Assembly: GCF_963676285.1 (NCBI RefSeq) | Contig: NZ_OY781063.1 | Coordinates: 558,001-622,000 of the forward strand | DNA length: 64,000 nucleotides | Direction: 5' to 3' | Source of the DNA: an uncultured Sphaerochaeta sp. | GTDB lineage: Bacteria; Spirochaetota; Spirochaetia; Sphaerochaetales; Sphaerochaetaceae | Part shown: positions 49,666 through 58,080 of the stretch, piece by piece | Numbering within the stretch: the first letter of the stretch is position 1 | Layout: the number at the start of each line of letters is the position of its first letter | Program-made: the position numbers and the translations under genes | The notes under the pieces: model-generated | Databases searched by the model: none | Seen by the model: only the letters and a program-made list of their open reading frames with translations | Told to the model about the DNA's origin: nothing

Positions 49666-51723
49666 TCAGAACACCATGTTGAAATAGAAGCCCCAAACCA
49701 GGGTATTCACCTTCTGATCCCAGCCTCCGTAGATGGTCAACGGCAGTGAACGGATTCCCAAAAGGGAGATATCAGTGTGTAGCTCCAAGCCAAGGGAGAG
49801 ATAGGGAGCAAAGGTATTCCGGTTCCAGAGCAAATCCGTATAGATGGCAACAGAGCTGTTGTTGAAGATGAACAACTCTGCCATCGTGGGGTCGAATCCA
49901 CTCGGCCGGTACCCTATCGATATCCCCAATCCCACCAGATGATTCGCTGTGTTGCTGCTGAGTGTCAGATCATGTCCCTGGCTCTTGATCTGGGAGTCAG
50001 TAGTTCTGAACCCATCCGAGAAAAAGAAAGGAACATCCCCCTGTCCATCCAGTGAAAATCGCCCAAAGGTATTCACGGTAGCAAACAGGTCGAGGTTCTG
50101 GTGAAGTATTTCCGTTGTTCCTCGAGCTGCAACAAATGAGCGTACTTCTGAGAAGTCTCCCAACATTTGGAATGAGAGGGAGAGTGCTGAATCGTTGAAT
50201 GCCCATACTCCATCATTCGCTGGATACAGCCCCCCCTTTGCAATGATAGAGTAGAGGAAGGTATGACCGTTAAAGAAATCGACATGGTCACTATCCTCAA
50301 AATTGTTTATCTGCTCATAGGATTGCAGCAAGCTGATTCTCAGCTTCTCATCAAAGGCGAAGATCCTTCCCTCTAGGTCAACTCCACTGGAAATAATAGG
50401 TGCCACGTTCGCAATATCGAACATGAAGGAGCTGTAGAGGGAGAGGCGTAGATGCTTGAGGAAGGTGTAGTCAAACTGAGCACGAATTGCAGGGGCAGCA
50501 GAAAAACGGTCATTGCTCCGGAAGTCAAAGGAGTATCCTGGGTTGACACTCACCGATATGTCATCTTTCCGATAGATGAATTTCAAACCGATGGTTGTAT
50601 CATCCTTGAGCGCAGAAGTATCTTCCTTGAGATAATCACTATCCAAGCCCAATCCAAACAGCTCGGAAGGAATATTCAAGGGAACATGCTGGTAGAGACC
50701 ATAGAGGTTGGAGCTCTCTTTCATGCTTGATGCCAAGTCATTGCGTTTCTCCGAGAGCTCAGGGGAAACCGAATTCTTATGCAAGGTGGACAATTGCTCC
50801 TCGCGTTCACTAGCGGAGCGATACCCTTGCTCGACCAGATATTCCACACGGTCGAACTCCATGAACGAGACATCCTCTACGGCACAACGAATCCAAACAA
50901 CATCCGGGAGGGCCTTCTTGAGCTCTTCCACCCCTTTTCTTCGCTTGCCGATATCGATGGAAACATTGAGCACTGTCAAAGGATTCTTTAGATTCAGGGT
51001 ATCTATATCATAGAAGGTAGTTGAGACGATGACAGAATCTGCATAGGTGTAGGCCAAATCGACAGGGGCAAGATTGGTAATACCCCCATCTATCAATAGG
51101 TGTCCCCGATATTCAACGGGAGGGAAATACACAGGGAGGGCATAGCTTGCCTGAAGCACAGTGAAAAAATCGCCTTCACTGATGGTAACCTGTCGCTTGG
51201 TCACAAGGTCCTCTGTCACCACAATGATGGGTATGGGAAGTGTTTCAAGCTGGAGGTCGGAGCCAACAATCGAGGCAACCTTCGCCAGGAAACGGGAGGA
51301 GTCAAGCATACCACCGCTCACGGGAAGGGTAAGGTCAAACATGCTCTGGAGATTAACCGAAGTTACGCTTTCAAGAATCTGATCAGGGGAAAGGCCTGCT
51401 GCATAGAGAAGTCCTACAATGCTTCCCATTGAGTTGCTTATGATGAAATCAGGGACAATATCCTGCTCCTCCAAGTACTTCAGAACCCCGATATGTGCAA
51501 AAGCTCGTGCTGAACCACCGCTTAGTACGAGCCCGACAGGAGAGCGTTCTCCTTGGGTACGTGCAAGTATCCGCTCCCTGAACATTTCATCCCCATAGGA
51601 GATGGGTACATCAGAGAGAAGAATATCATCAGCTTCATCAGCAGCCGCAAGGCTTGAAAGCGCCATACAGATCAGCAAAGCCATTATCAGCAACTTCTTG
51701 AAAGTCTTCACGATTTCCTCCAT
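49666..51723 (-). CDS. Patatin-like phospholipase with C-terminal outer-membrane barrel (PlpD-like)
   Basis: The 685-residue protein has a signal peptide (about 1-27), a patatin domain (about 58-265) and a beta-strand-rich C-terminal half ending in phenylalanine (WGFYFNMVF). Patatin motifs are GLVLSGGSARAFAHIG (oxyanion loop), SNSMGS (nucleophile serine) and LIDGGITN (aspartate of the Ser-Asp dyad). The elbow has Ser in place of the first Gly of GxSxG. The layout is that of type Vd autotransporters such as PlpD, which carry a lipase to the cell surface. The start at 51723 is preceded by TAAGG. Confidence 0.85.
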   Translation of the reverse strand: MEEIVKTFKKLLIMALLICMALSSLAAADEADDILLSDVPISYGDEMFRERILARTQGERSPVGLVLSGGSARAFAHIGVLKYLEEQDIVPDFIISNSMGSIVGLLYAAGLSPDQILESVTSVNLQSMFDLTLPVSGGMLDSSRFLAKVASIVGSDLQLETLPIPIIVVTEDLVTKRQVTISEGDFFTVLQASYALPVYFPPVEYRGHLLIDGGITNLAPVDLAYTYADSVIVSTTFYDIDTLNLKNPLTVLNVSIDIGKRRKGVEELKKALPDVVWIRCAVEDVSFMEFDRVEYLVEQGYRSASEREEQLSTLHKNSVSPELSEKRNDLASSMKESSNLYGLYQHVPLNIPSELFGLGLDSDYLKEDTSALKDDTTIGLKFIYRKDDISVSVNPGYSFDFRSNDRFSAAPAIRAQFDYTFLKHLRLSLYSSFMFDIANVAPIISSGVDLEGRIFAFDEKLRISLLQSYEQINNFEDSDHVDFFNGHTFLYSIIAKGGLYPANDGVWAFNDSALSLSFQMLGDFSEVRSFVAARGTTEILHQNLDLFATVNTFGRFSLDGQGDVPFFFSDGFRTTDSQIKSQGHDLTLSSNTANHLVGLGISIGYRPSGFDPTMAELFIFNNSSVAIYTDLLWNRNTFAPYLSLGLELHTDISLLGIRSLPLTIYGGWDQKVNTLVWGFYFNMVF

Positions 51724-51788
51724 GTATGCCTTACTGTAAAGCAAAGAGGTTGAAAAAACAATCTCATGCTACTTTTTTGAAAACGCTG

Positions 51789-51817
51789 TTGCTTTTTTCA
51801 ATGGGATTTGATAGCAT
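51789..51817 (+). promoter_or_regulatory. Promoter of tRNA-Leu
   Basis: TTGCTT (51789-51794) and TAGCAT (51812-51817) are 17 bp apart, 13 bp before the mature tRNA 5' end. Confidence 0.45.
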
Positions 51818-51830
51818 GAATCTCGCTAAC

Positions 51831-51914
51831 GCCGGCGTGGTGAAATTGGTAGACACGATAGACTCAAAATCTATTGAGCGCAAGCTTGTATCGGTTCAAG
51901 TCCGATCGCCGGTA
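51831..51914 (+). tRNA. tRNA-Leu (anticodon CAA)
   Basis: The 84-nt sequence folds as a class II tRNA: 7-bp acceptor stem (51831-51837 with 51907-51913, terminal G-U), D arm, anticodon arm ATAGA/TCTAT with loop CTCAAAA giving anticodon CAA, a long variable arm and a normal T arm (GGTTCAAGTCC). CAA reads the leucine codon TTG. The discriminator is A and CCA is not encoded. The following 51915-52000 holds no gene. Confidence 0.95.
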
Positions 51915-52000
51915 AATAAATTATTATAATACAACGATTTAAGGTGCACAGATGTGCACTTTTATTGTTTTCTGGATGGTTTGACCTCTTCTGATAGTAG

Positions 52001-53515
52001 TCAGGAGTCCCCGAGATAGGTCCTCACAACCAAATCATCAGACACACAAGTCCAAGTGTATCCAGCCTCACTCAAGGCAAGTTCCAATGCTTCTTGTGCT
52101 TTGGTCTCAAATCCAATAAGGACATTTCCTGTATCACTTGCAGCATTTCGGTAGTGAAAAAGACAGATATTCCATCGGTTATCCAGAGCACTAAGGAAGT
52201 CTCCAAGTGCGTTGGTCCTCTCAGGAAATTCAATTTCGTAGAAGACCTGGTGCTCTGCTTCGCTGGCCTCCCCTCCTATCATATGACGAAGATGCTCCTT
52301 GGCAATGTCATTATCAGAGAAATCAGTACAGGCAAAACCTGCTTCCTTGATGCGTCGCAACAAGAAATGCTTGTCCTCGCTTCCTGCAACAGTTAGTCCA
52401 ACCAATACATGTGCCATTGAGCGGCGTTGCAATCGATACGAGAACTCCTTAATACCTCTATCCATGACCACTTCCCTGCAAAAGGCATGCAGGGCTCCCG
52501 GCTTCTCGGGCATCTGAACTGAGAGCAATGCCTCCTTTCCTGATCCGAGAAGGGTTCTCTCAGCCACCTGTTGAAGCTTTTCGAATGTGATATTCGCCCC
52601 TGAACAGATGGCTACCGCATGGGCATCTAAAGGAAGGTCAAATTGCTGGAGCCCTGCAAGGGCCAAGGCACCTGCAGGTTCCAGAATACTTCTCGTCTCC
52701 TCAAAAACACCTTTCATGGCGTAACAGATCTGGTCGGTACTGACCGTCATGAAATCATCAACAAGACGGGAAGCAAAGCTGAAAGGAAGAGCCCCTACCT
52801 GTTTGACAGCCACACCATCTGCAAAAATACCCACATGGGGAAGAATCACCCGCTGGCCACTGGAAATACTCACAGCGAGACAGTTGCTGTCCTGGGGTTC
52901 TACACTAATGATCTGCACATGAGGTCGGAGTGCTTTCACATAGCTGGCAATCCCACTAATAAGGCCCCCTCCCCCTACTCCTACAAATATATGGGTGACC
53001 TCACTGAGCTGTTCCATGATCTCCTTGCCTATCGTTCCCTGGCCAGCAATGACCAGAGGATCATCAAAGGGATGAATGAAGGTTCTCCCTGTTTCTACTA
53101 CCCGCTTTCTGCAGTACTCATAGGTCTCGGAGTAACTATCACCGTACAATTCAATCTTCGCCCCAAAGTTCTGAACTGCATCAACCTTGATGGTTGGAGT
53201 GGTCTTGGGCATGATGATCAGGGCATCAATACCAAGCCTTTGAGCGGAGAGGGCAACTCCCTGGGCATGGTTTCCCGCGCTTGCAGCAATGACTCCCCGG
53301 CTCTTCTCCTCACTGCTGAGATGGGCAATCTTATTGTAGGCTCCCCTGAGTTTGAAGCTGTGAATGCTCTGCAGATCCTCCCGTTTTAGATACACAGAGC
53401 AACCTTTCTCCTTGCTTAAACGAGAAGCATAGGTAAGAGGGGTTTCAATTGCAACATCATATACTTTGCTGGTAAGGATATGCTTTACCACATCATCAAC
53501 GATTATTGGACTCAT
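52001..53515 (-). CDS. ilvA: Threonine ammonia-lyase, biosynthetic
   Basis: The 504-residue protein is a fold-type II PLP enzyme: the PLP lysine lies in SIHSFKLRGAYNK, substrate serine loop in AASAGNHAQG, and the phosphate cup in VGVGGGGLISG. Two ACT-like regulatory repeats fill the C terminus (about 325-495), as in biosynthetic IlvA, which is inhibited by isoleucine. It makes 2-oxobutanoate from threonine, the first step of isoleucine synthesis. The start at 53515 has AAGGAA upstream. It stands alone, divergent from sdpRI. Confidence 0.93.
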   Translation of the reverse strand: MSPIIVDDVVKHILTSKVYDVAIETPLTYASRLSKEKGCSVYLKREDLQSIHSFKLRGAYNKIAHLSSEEKSRGVIAASAGNHAQGVALSAQRLGIDALIIMPKTTPTIKVDAVQNFGAKIELYGDSYSETYEYCRKRVVETGRTFIHPFDDPLVIAGQGTIGKEIMEQLSEVTHIFVGVGGGGLISGIASYVKALRPHVQIISVEPQDSNCLAVSISSGQRVILPHVGIFADGVAVKQVGALPFSFASRLVDDFMTVSTDQICYAMKGVFEETRSILEPAGALALAGLQQFDLPLDAHAVAICSGANITFEKLQQVAERTLLGSGKEALLSVQMPEKPGALHAFCREVVMDRGIKEFSYRLQRRSMAHVLVGLTVAGSEDKHFLLRRIKEAGFACTDFSDNDIAKEHLRHMIGGEASEAEHQVFYEIEFPERTNALGDFLSALDNRWNICLFHYRNAASDTGNVLIGFETKAQEALELALSEAGYTWTCVSDDLVVRTYLGDS

Positions 53516-53689
53516 TACTCGTTCCTTTATGTTTGTGTGTTCATGGGGCACTCGTGAAAACATGATACAACGAAAATGCTCCGTTGTTTTGAAACTACAC
53601 CATTACCTTCCAGTACTACAAGAAGTGCTGAAGAAATTCCGTTGTAGAGGAAAAACGTATATCCGTAAAGGATAGATAAGGGAATACGC

Positions 53690-53718
53690 TTGACCAATGG
53701 TAAGGAGAAGGATACTAT
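53690..53718 (+). promoter_or_regulatory. Promoter of sdpRI
   Basis: TTGACC (53690-53695) and TACTAT (53713-53718) are 17 bp apart; the leader to the ATG at 53751 is about 26 nt. The stretch 53516-53689 to its left shows no gene. Confidence 0.65.
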
Positions 53719-53742
53719 CTATTTAGAATTATTTCGAAATAG
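53719..53742. promoter_or_regulatory. 24-bp imperfect palindrome: ArsR/SdpR operator candidate
   Basis: Two 12-bp halves (53719-53730 and 53731-53742) match at 10 of 12 positions as inverted repeats, with outer arms CTATTT and AAATAG. The site covers the expected transcription start just after the -10 box, the usual place for an autorepressor of the ArsR family. Confidence 0.65.
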
Positions 53743-53750
53743 GAGAAGCC

Positions 53751-54032
53751 ATGGGGTTTTCAGAAACCATGAAAGCGATAGCCGACCCCCAGCGAAGGGA
53801 GATGCTCTCCCTTGTCAAGAAACAACGACTGAGTGCAGGAGAAATTGCCACCCAGTTTCCCAACCTCTCTGCAGCCACAGTCTCCTACCATCTCTCATTG
53901 CTGAAAAAAGCTTCCCTGATCACAGAGACGAAATACAAGAACTTTATCTACTATGAACTCAATGCCTCAGTATTTGAGGAAATCATGCTTTGGTGTGCCC
54001 AGTTTACCGGAGGTATCGATGAAAAACCGTAA
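53751..54032 (+). CDS. ArsR-family repressor (SdpR-like)
   Basis: The 93-residue protein is a single winged helix-turn-helix domain: AIADPQRREMLSLVKK, then RLSAGEIATQFPNLSAATVSYHLSLLKKA with the recognition helix TVSYHLSLL. No metal-binding cysteine motif is present, so it is of the SdpR/autorepressor type and not a metal sensor. AGGAG precedes the ATG. It overlaps the sdpI-like gene by 14 bp and has a palindrome over its start site, so it probably represses its own operon until its membrane partner sequesters it, as in Bacillus SdpRI. Confidence 0.9.
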   Translation: MGFSETMKAIADPQRREMLSLVKKQRLSAGEIATQFPNLSAATVSYHLSLLKKASLITETKYKNFIYYELNASVFEEIMLWCAQFTGGIDEKP

Positions 54033-54678
54033 CCATCTCATTGACAGAACCCTCATAGTCACGACCATTATATGCTTGGTCCCGATCCTCTTCTCGGTTG
54101 CTGTCTACCAGCGGTTGCCTGACCAGGTCCCCATACATTTCAATGCAGAGGGGCAGCCCGATAATTATGCGAGCAAGGCTTTCGGTGCATTCGGCATGCC
54201 ATTGTTGTTGGCACTACTCAATATTTTTGTGCAACTTGCAGTGAAAACCGACCCAAAGCGAGATACCTCCAGCAAGCTCTATCATATAACACGATGGACC
54301 ATCGCAATCTTGACACTGTTCATTGTTCCCTTCTCTCTCCTTATCGCACTTGGACAACCGTTCCGGGTAGAAAAGGTTGTCCCTTTGGCTGTAAGTGTAC
54401 TGCTTCTGGTGGTAGGAAACTATCTACCAAAAATCAAGCAGAACTACACCATCGGCATAAAGCTGCCCTGGACCTTGGCCGATGAAGAGAACTGGAAGAA
54501 GACCCATCGTCTTGCCGGCTGGATCTGGACATTCTTCAGCCTACTCTTCATATTGGTCATCCTCCTCGATTTCTATGTTGTCTGGATTTTCTTTTTGGGC
54601 ATCGCGGTAATGGTGACATTCCCATTGGTCTACTCTTTTATCTTGGCACAGAGACAACATACTAGCGATACAGACTAA
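54019..54678 (+). CDS. SdpI-family membrane protein
   Basis: The 219-residue protein has six to seven membrane helices and the SdpI family pattern: YQRLPDQVPIHFNAEGQPDNYASK (DUF1648 part, residues about 30-53) and GNYLPKIKQNYTIGIKLPWTL with a following ENW-K-K-T-H-R-L-AG stretch. In Bacillus SdpI is the immunity protein for a toxin and also captures the repressor SdpR; other members may serve envelope stress signalling. GGAGG lies 5 nt before the ATG at 54019, inside the repressor gene. Its end overlaps the convergent mltG gene by 17 bp. Confidence 0.9.
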   Translation: MKNRNHLIDRTLIVTTIICLVPILFSVAVYQRLPDQVPIHFNAEGQPDNYASKAFGAFGMPLLLALLNIFVQLAVKTDPKRDTSSKLYHITRWTIAILTLFIVPFSLLIALGQPFRVEKVVPLAVSVLLLVVGNYLPKIKQNYTIGIKLPWTLADEENWKKTHRLAGWIWTFFSLLFILVILLDFYVVWIFFLGIAVMVTFPLVYSFILAQRQHTSDTD

Positions 54679-56041
54679 TGTTCTGCTTATGCTCTTCGTA
54701 GGTCTCAGCATAATGGATTTCCTTGTCATACCCATGTAGATAGTAGAAATAGGGAGAGTCCTTCGGGAAGAAAGCTGCCTCAAGCGCATCAACTCCAGGG
54801 CTGCAAATCCCTGATGGTGGCAAGCCTGCCTTTCTCCGCGTATTATACGGGCTCTTTGTCTCCAAGGCTTCAATTGGTATTGGGTTTTCCCAATCACCAA
54901 TCTCATAGCGGGTGGTTGCATCAATTCCCAATGGTTCACCATTCTTTAAACGGTTATGGATAACCGAGGAAATCCCTTCCATCTGTGTTACATCCTGCGT
55001 CTCAGCCTGGATCATGGAGGCTACTATCAAGAGTTCCTCGATGCTGTAGCGTTCAAGCAGAGGTGAGTCCAACAGCCCTTGCAATTCACGTAGCATTTTC
55101 TGATACATTGCCAGAGCCAACTCCTCTCCTGCACGATTACGATGAACCGTATAGGGTCCGCTCAACAACCACCCCTCAGCAAAGCTGAGCTGGTAGGCAG
55201 ATACCAAATCATTGACTGCTTCAATGAAGAGTCCAGCTTCCCCTCCCAGTCTGCTTGCTAGATAGCCATCAATCTCAAGGATGGTGAAACCAGGAGGTAT
55301 AGTAACATCCATGGTTTTCTCTGTGTTTGCAAGCATGGAAGCAACTTCACGGAACTCCAGATTGCGGCCCATGATATAGGTTCCTGTCTGAATCACCGTA
55401 GCAAGTTCTTCATCCACCAAATAGGCAAGAAACGTCTGTGCATCCTCAACCACCCCCAACTGTTCGAGTAAGAGACTGACCGTACGTGCGGTCATCCCAC
55501 TCTCAATGGTCAGAGCAACAACATCACGCTCTTCTATCACCGATGGAGAACGGTCAAGAATGGAAGGCCTCTCAAAGTGTGCGTAGAGGATGATAAGTAC
55601 GGTACATACCAACAAGGCGATAAGTAGAGGAAGCAGAAGCCGTTTGGAAAGAGGAGGACGGTAGGAGGTACGCTTGCCAATCTTTGGAGGTACCACCTGC
55701 TGTTTCTTGGGCTTGGAGGTCTTGGTTGCAGGATGCTTGCGGGTCCTTGTCTGCACCACATGGGGATTCGGTTGATCAGCGGTGCGGGGAGTTGGCTTTT
55801 TCTTTGCAGGAGGAACCTTAGTCTCGGGCTTTACCACTGGTTGCTTGTCAGAAGGAATCTTTACCGTCATGCTGCGTGTGGTAACGGTTGGCTTCTTTCT
55901 TGGTGTACTGGTTTTTTTTGACGGGGTGGAAGCATCGAGTACTACCTTGTGGGATGAGGTACTCTTCTTTTGCTTTGGCTTCTCTTCCTTTCCCTCGAGG
56001 TCAAGGGTGAGCTGTTTTGGAGGTTTGGGTTTCTCAGCCAT
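54662..56041 (-). CDS. mltG: Endolytic murein transglycosylase MltG
   Basis: The 459-residue protein has an unusual Lys/Pro/Thr-rich cytoplasmic N terminus of about 130 residues, one membrane helix (about 133-153, LLLPLLIALLVCTVLIILYAHF in essence), a LysM-like part and the YceG domain. In the catalytic loop VASMIQAETQ the glutamate equivalent to the second Glu of E. coli IVEKET is kept. It also has SPYNTRRKAGLPPSGICSPG. MltG cuts nascent glycan strands and ends their growth at the inner membrane. It starts 8 bp inside the end of the coiled-coil gene. Confidence 0.93.
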   Translation of the reverse strand: MAEKPKPPKQLTLDLEGKEEKPKQKKSTSSHKVVLDASTPSKKTSTPRKKPTVTTRSMTVKIPSDKQPVVKPETKVPPAKKKPTPRTADQPNPHVVQTRTRKHPATKTSKPKKQQVVPPKIGKRTSYRPPLSKRLLLPLLIALLVCTVLIILYAHFERPSILDRSPSVIEERDVVALTIESGMTARTVSLLLEQLGVVEDAQTFLAYLVDEELATVIQTGTYIMGRNLEFREVASMLANTEKTMDVTIPPGFTILEIDGYLASRLGGEAGLFIEAVNDLVSAYQLSFAEGWLLSGPYTVHRNRAGEELALAMYQKMLRELQGLLDSPLLERYSIEELLIVASMIQAETQDVTQMEGISSVIHNRLKNGEPLGIDATTRYEIGDWENPIPIEALETKSPYNTRRKAGLPPSGICSPGVDALEAAFFPKDSPYFYYLHGYDKEIHYAETYEEHKQNISLYR

Positions 56042-57119
56042 CGCTCTCAGGTTCCTTCATGGGCAACAACTCGTTTATCTTGTTCTGCTTGAGCTGGATG
56101 GATGCATGCACCTGGGCAATCTGACGGTTGCATGTCTCGATTTGTGTCTGTAAGTGGTCGATCTTTTGTTTTTCCAGTTCAATCTGTGCTTCAAGTTCCT
56201 GTACCTTGATCAAGTTTTGTAGATTCTTGATCTCTTCTCCCAATGTTCTTATCCGGGACCGATGGAGCGTAATCTGATCCATCAAGGAGATCGCTTTCTG
56301 TCCCACCATCCCTGCATGCACTGAATCAGGAAGGGATTCATAAAGAGCTTTCCCATACAAGTATGCCGCTCTTTGATACGTTTTCTCTTCCTTTTTCATA
56401 GCCTGAGAGAGTTCTTCCAAACGAGATTTGGGACTTGGAACCTCTTCACTGCGCAGTCTAGCGATTGCACTTTGGTGGAGCTCCAACTCTTGTTGGAGTG
56501 CAGACTCCTCCTTCCTAAGCCGTTCAAGCTGCTTGCCAACCTCGGGATGTCGGCTGAGTGGAAGGTCAGCCTCACACCCAATAGCGACCAAAGCCTCCCC
56601 TGCCTTGGACAGCAAACCCATCATCTGCCTTCTTGCAGCATCGAGTCGAAGATGCAGAATCTGCCTACCCAGCCTCCCGTTGTAGGAATCAAGGCGCTCC
56701 TCCAACTTCCGGGTCTTTCTCTGGTGTTCCTCAAACAGGGGTTGGCAAACCTCCTCAATATATTCAGGGAGGGACTCCGATCCATAAGCCTCATAGGCAA
56801 TGGCACCGATTTGGGCATGAACCTTGCGCTTTGGCTGTGCAAGTGCCTTGATGTCGGAAGCAATCTCCTTCACTTTTCTCGAGCGGTCTTGCATCTGCTG
56901 AATATATACGCGTACCTGTTCGAACGATTGTTTTGCTTCTTCCCAATTCTGGAGGGTGCCCCGATATTGCTCATATTCACTGCGGGCATACCCAAGACTG
57001 ACGTTTTCCTCTATCAAGGAAACGCTTTTAGCCAAATCCATGTATAAAGCGAGTAGATCTTCATGGTGTTGTTCAATCGCTTTTTGTTTTTCCTGGATAT
57101 CTGCCTGCAATGAGCCCAT
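56034..57119 (-). CDS. Coiled-coil protein of unknown function
   Basis: The 361-residue protein is mainly charged helices with heptad spacing at both ends (residues about 1-85 and 190-355), and a central part QIGAIAYEAYGSES that may be a small globular insert. No signal peptide or membrane segment is seen, so it is cytoplasmic. I recognise no family. It overlaps mltG by 8 bp and is in one operon with it, hinting at a cell-envelope or division role. I prefer the ATG at 57119, five codons inside the longest frame, because of the promoter at 57125-57154; neither start has a ribosome site. Confidence 0.75.
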   Translation of the reverse strand: MGSLQADIQEKQKAIEQHHEDLLALYMDLAKSVSLIEENVSLGYARSEYEQYRGTLQNWEEAKQSFEQVRVYIQQMQDRSRKVKEIASDIKALAQPKRKVHAQIGAIAYEAYGSESLPEYIEEVCQPLFEEHQRKTRKLEERLDSYNGRLGRQILHLRLDAARRQMMGLLSKAGEALVAIGCEADLPLSRHPEVGKQLERLRKEESALQQELELHQSAIARLRSEEVPSPKSRLEELSQAMKKEEKTYQRAAYLYGKALYESLPDSVHAGMVGQKAISLMDQITLHRSRIRTLGEEIKNLQNLIKVQELEAQIELEKQKIDHLQTQIETCNRQIAQVHASIQLKQNKINELLPMKEPESDG

Positions 57120-57124
57120 AGTTG

Positions 57125-57154
57125 ATAGTATCATAGAGGGGGGCTACTAGGCAA
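57125..57154 (-). promoter_or_regulatory. Candidate promoter directly before the coiled-coil gene
   Basis: On the minus strand TTGCCT (57154-57149) and TACTAT (57130-57125) are 18 bp apart, with 5 nt between the -10 box and the ATG at 57119. Confidence 0.4.
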
Positions 57155-57191
57155 AGAGAGAAGAACCAGCATTCACCCTTTTCATCGTTCC

Positions 57192-57221
57192 TTGACAAAG
57201 GGAGAAGAGGTTCGGTATTCT
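57192..57221 (+). promoter_or_regulatory. Candidate promoter with long leader for the DbpA-domain gene
   Basis: A perfect TTGACA (57192-57197) and TATTCT (57216-57221) are 18 bp apart, about 290 nt upstream of the ATG at 57514. Confidence 0.45.
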
Positions 57222-57513
57222 GATTGCAAACTGCCTTGGGATGGGAATGGTTTATTCATGCTACCATATTCTTTTCCCTCGACAGATTTGGAGAGCGTTT
57301 GCGTACATGTGCCAGCATGTACCCTCTTCTTTGAGTGTGACCACAACGGTATCCACTTACTTCTGTTTTTAAAGAGCAGAAGCTATGCCCACCACGTTTC
57401 CCACACCCCCAATGAGGCGGGGGGACGGGGGGAGCATGTTCCCAAAAAAATCAAACATTCAGCCCTTCCGCTGGCACGGACCAAGAGGCTCTACGAACCA
57501 AGGAGAATTGCTC
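57222..57513 (+). other. Long presumed 5' leader with G-rich tract
   Basis: I see no convincing gene in this stretch: the open frame across it has no ribosome site and starts inside the -35 box. It contains a C-rich then G-rich segment (57402-57434) that could pair as a hairpin, with two six-G runs close together (57419-57434). No match to tmRNA, RNase P RNA, SRP RNA or a known riboswitch was recognised. It may be the leader of the downstream RNA-binding protein mRNA. Confidence 0.4.
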
Positions 57514-58077
57514 ATGGATATTGACAACAAGAGCACCCCGACCGACGACCTGGTAATTGACACCATCCAGCTGCTTGCTGGTAAAACCAAGGCCGACCCA
57601 AACCCTGATGAATTGGAACAACTCAAGCGTCTGATCAAAAAGAATGTCCCATTCACACTTCGTGGCTATTTTATGGCTTATTTGCTTAGGGAAGTCCTGC
57701 AGGCAAATACCCCGAAAAAGGCTGGCTCAAGGCCGGCACCGAAGGCAAAAAGAGAAGCTCCTGCAAAGAAAGAGGAGTCCAAGGATGTGAAGGAGAGCCA
57801 ACAACCCCGCAAGAAAGCGCCTAGGGCCCTTCCAGAGGGAGCAAGAACACTGTACTTGAACATCGGCAAGATGAAGAGACTGTACACCAAGGAACTGAGC
57901 CAGATCCTCCAGACAGAGCTTGGTATCGAGCGAGATGATATTTACAGCATCCGTATCCATGACAAGTACTCTTTCATCAGCATGAGTGAAGAGAACTGTG
58001 AGAAAGCTATTGAGAAGCTTAATGGAATGGATATCAGAGGAAGGACGGCTTCCATCAGCTATTCCAACAAGGAGTAG
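57514..58077 (+). CDS. Stand-alone DbpA-type RNA-binding domain protein
   Basis: The 187-residue protein has an N-terminal helical part (about 1-65), a Lys/Ala/Pro-rich linker (about 66-108) and a C-terminal DbpA RNA-binding domain (about 110-187: RTLYLNIGKMKRLYTKEL, DKYSFISMSEENCEKAIEKL). This domain normally follows a DEAD-box helicase core, as in the deaD product of this window, but here no helicase is attached. It may act as an RNA chaperone or guide a helicase. AAGGAG lies 8 nt before the ATG. The metallo-hydrolase gene follows by 3 bp. Confidence 0.82.
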   Translation: MDIDNKSTPTDDLVIDTIQLLAGKTKADPNPDELEQLKRLIKKNVPFTLRGYFMAYLLREVLQANTPKKAGSRPAPKAKREAPAKKEESKDVKESQQPRKKAPRALPEGARTLYLNIGKMKRLYTKELSQILQTELGIERDDIYSIRIHDKYSFISMSEENCEKAIEKLNGMDIRGRTASISYSNKE

Positions 58078-58080
58078 GAA

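Noticed and set aside
57192..57524. Possible 110-residue protein in the leader of the DbpA-domain gene
   Set aside because: It would start with TTG inside the -35 box, lacks a ribosome site and has no coding-like composition.
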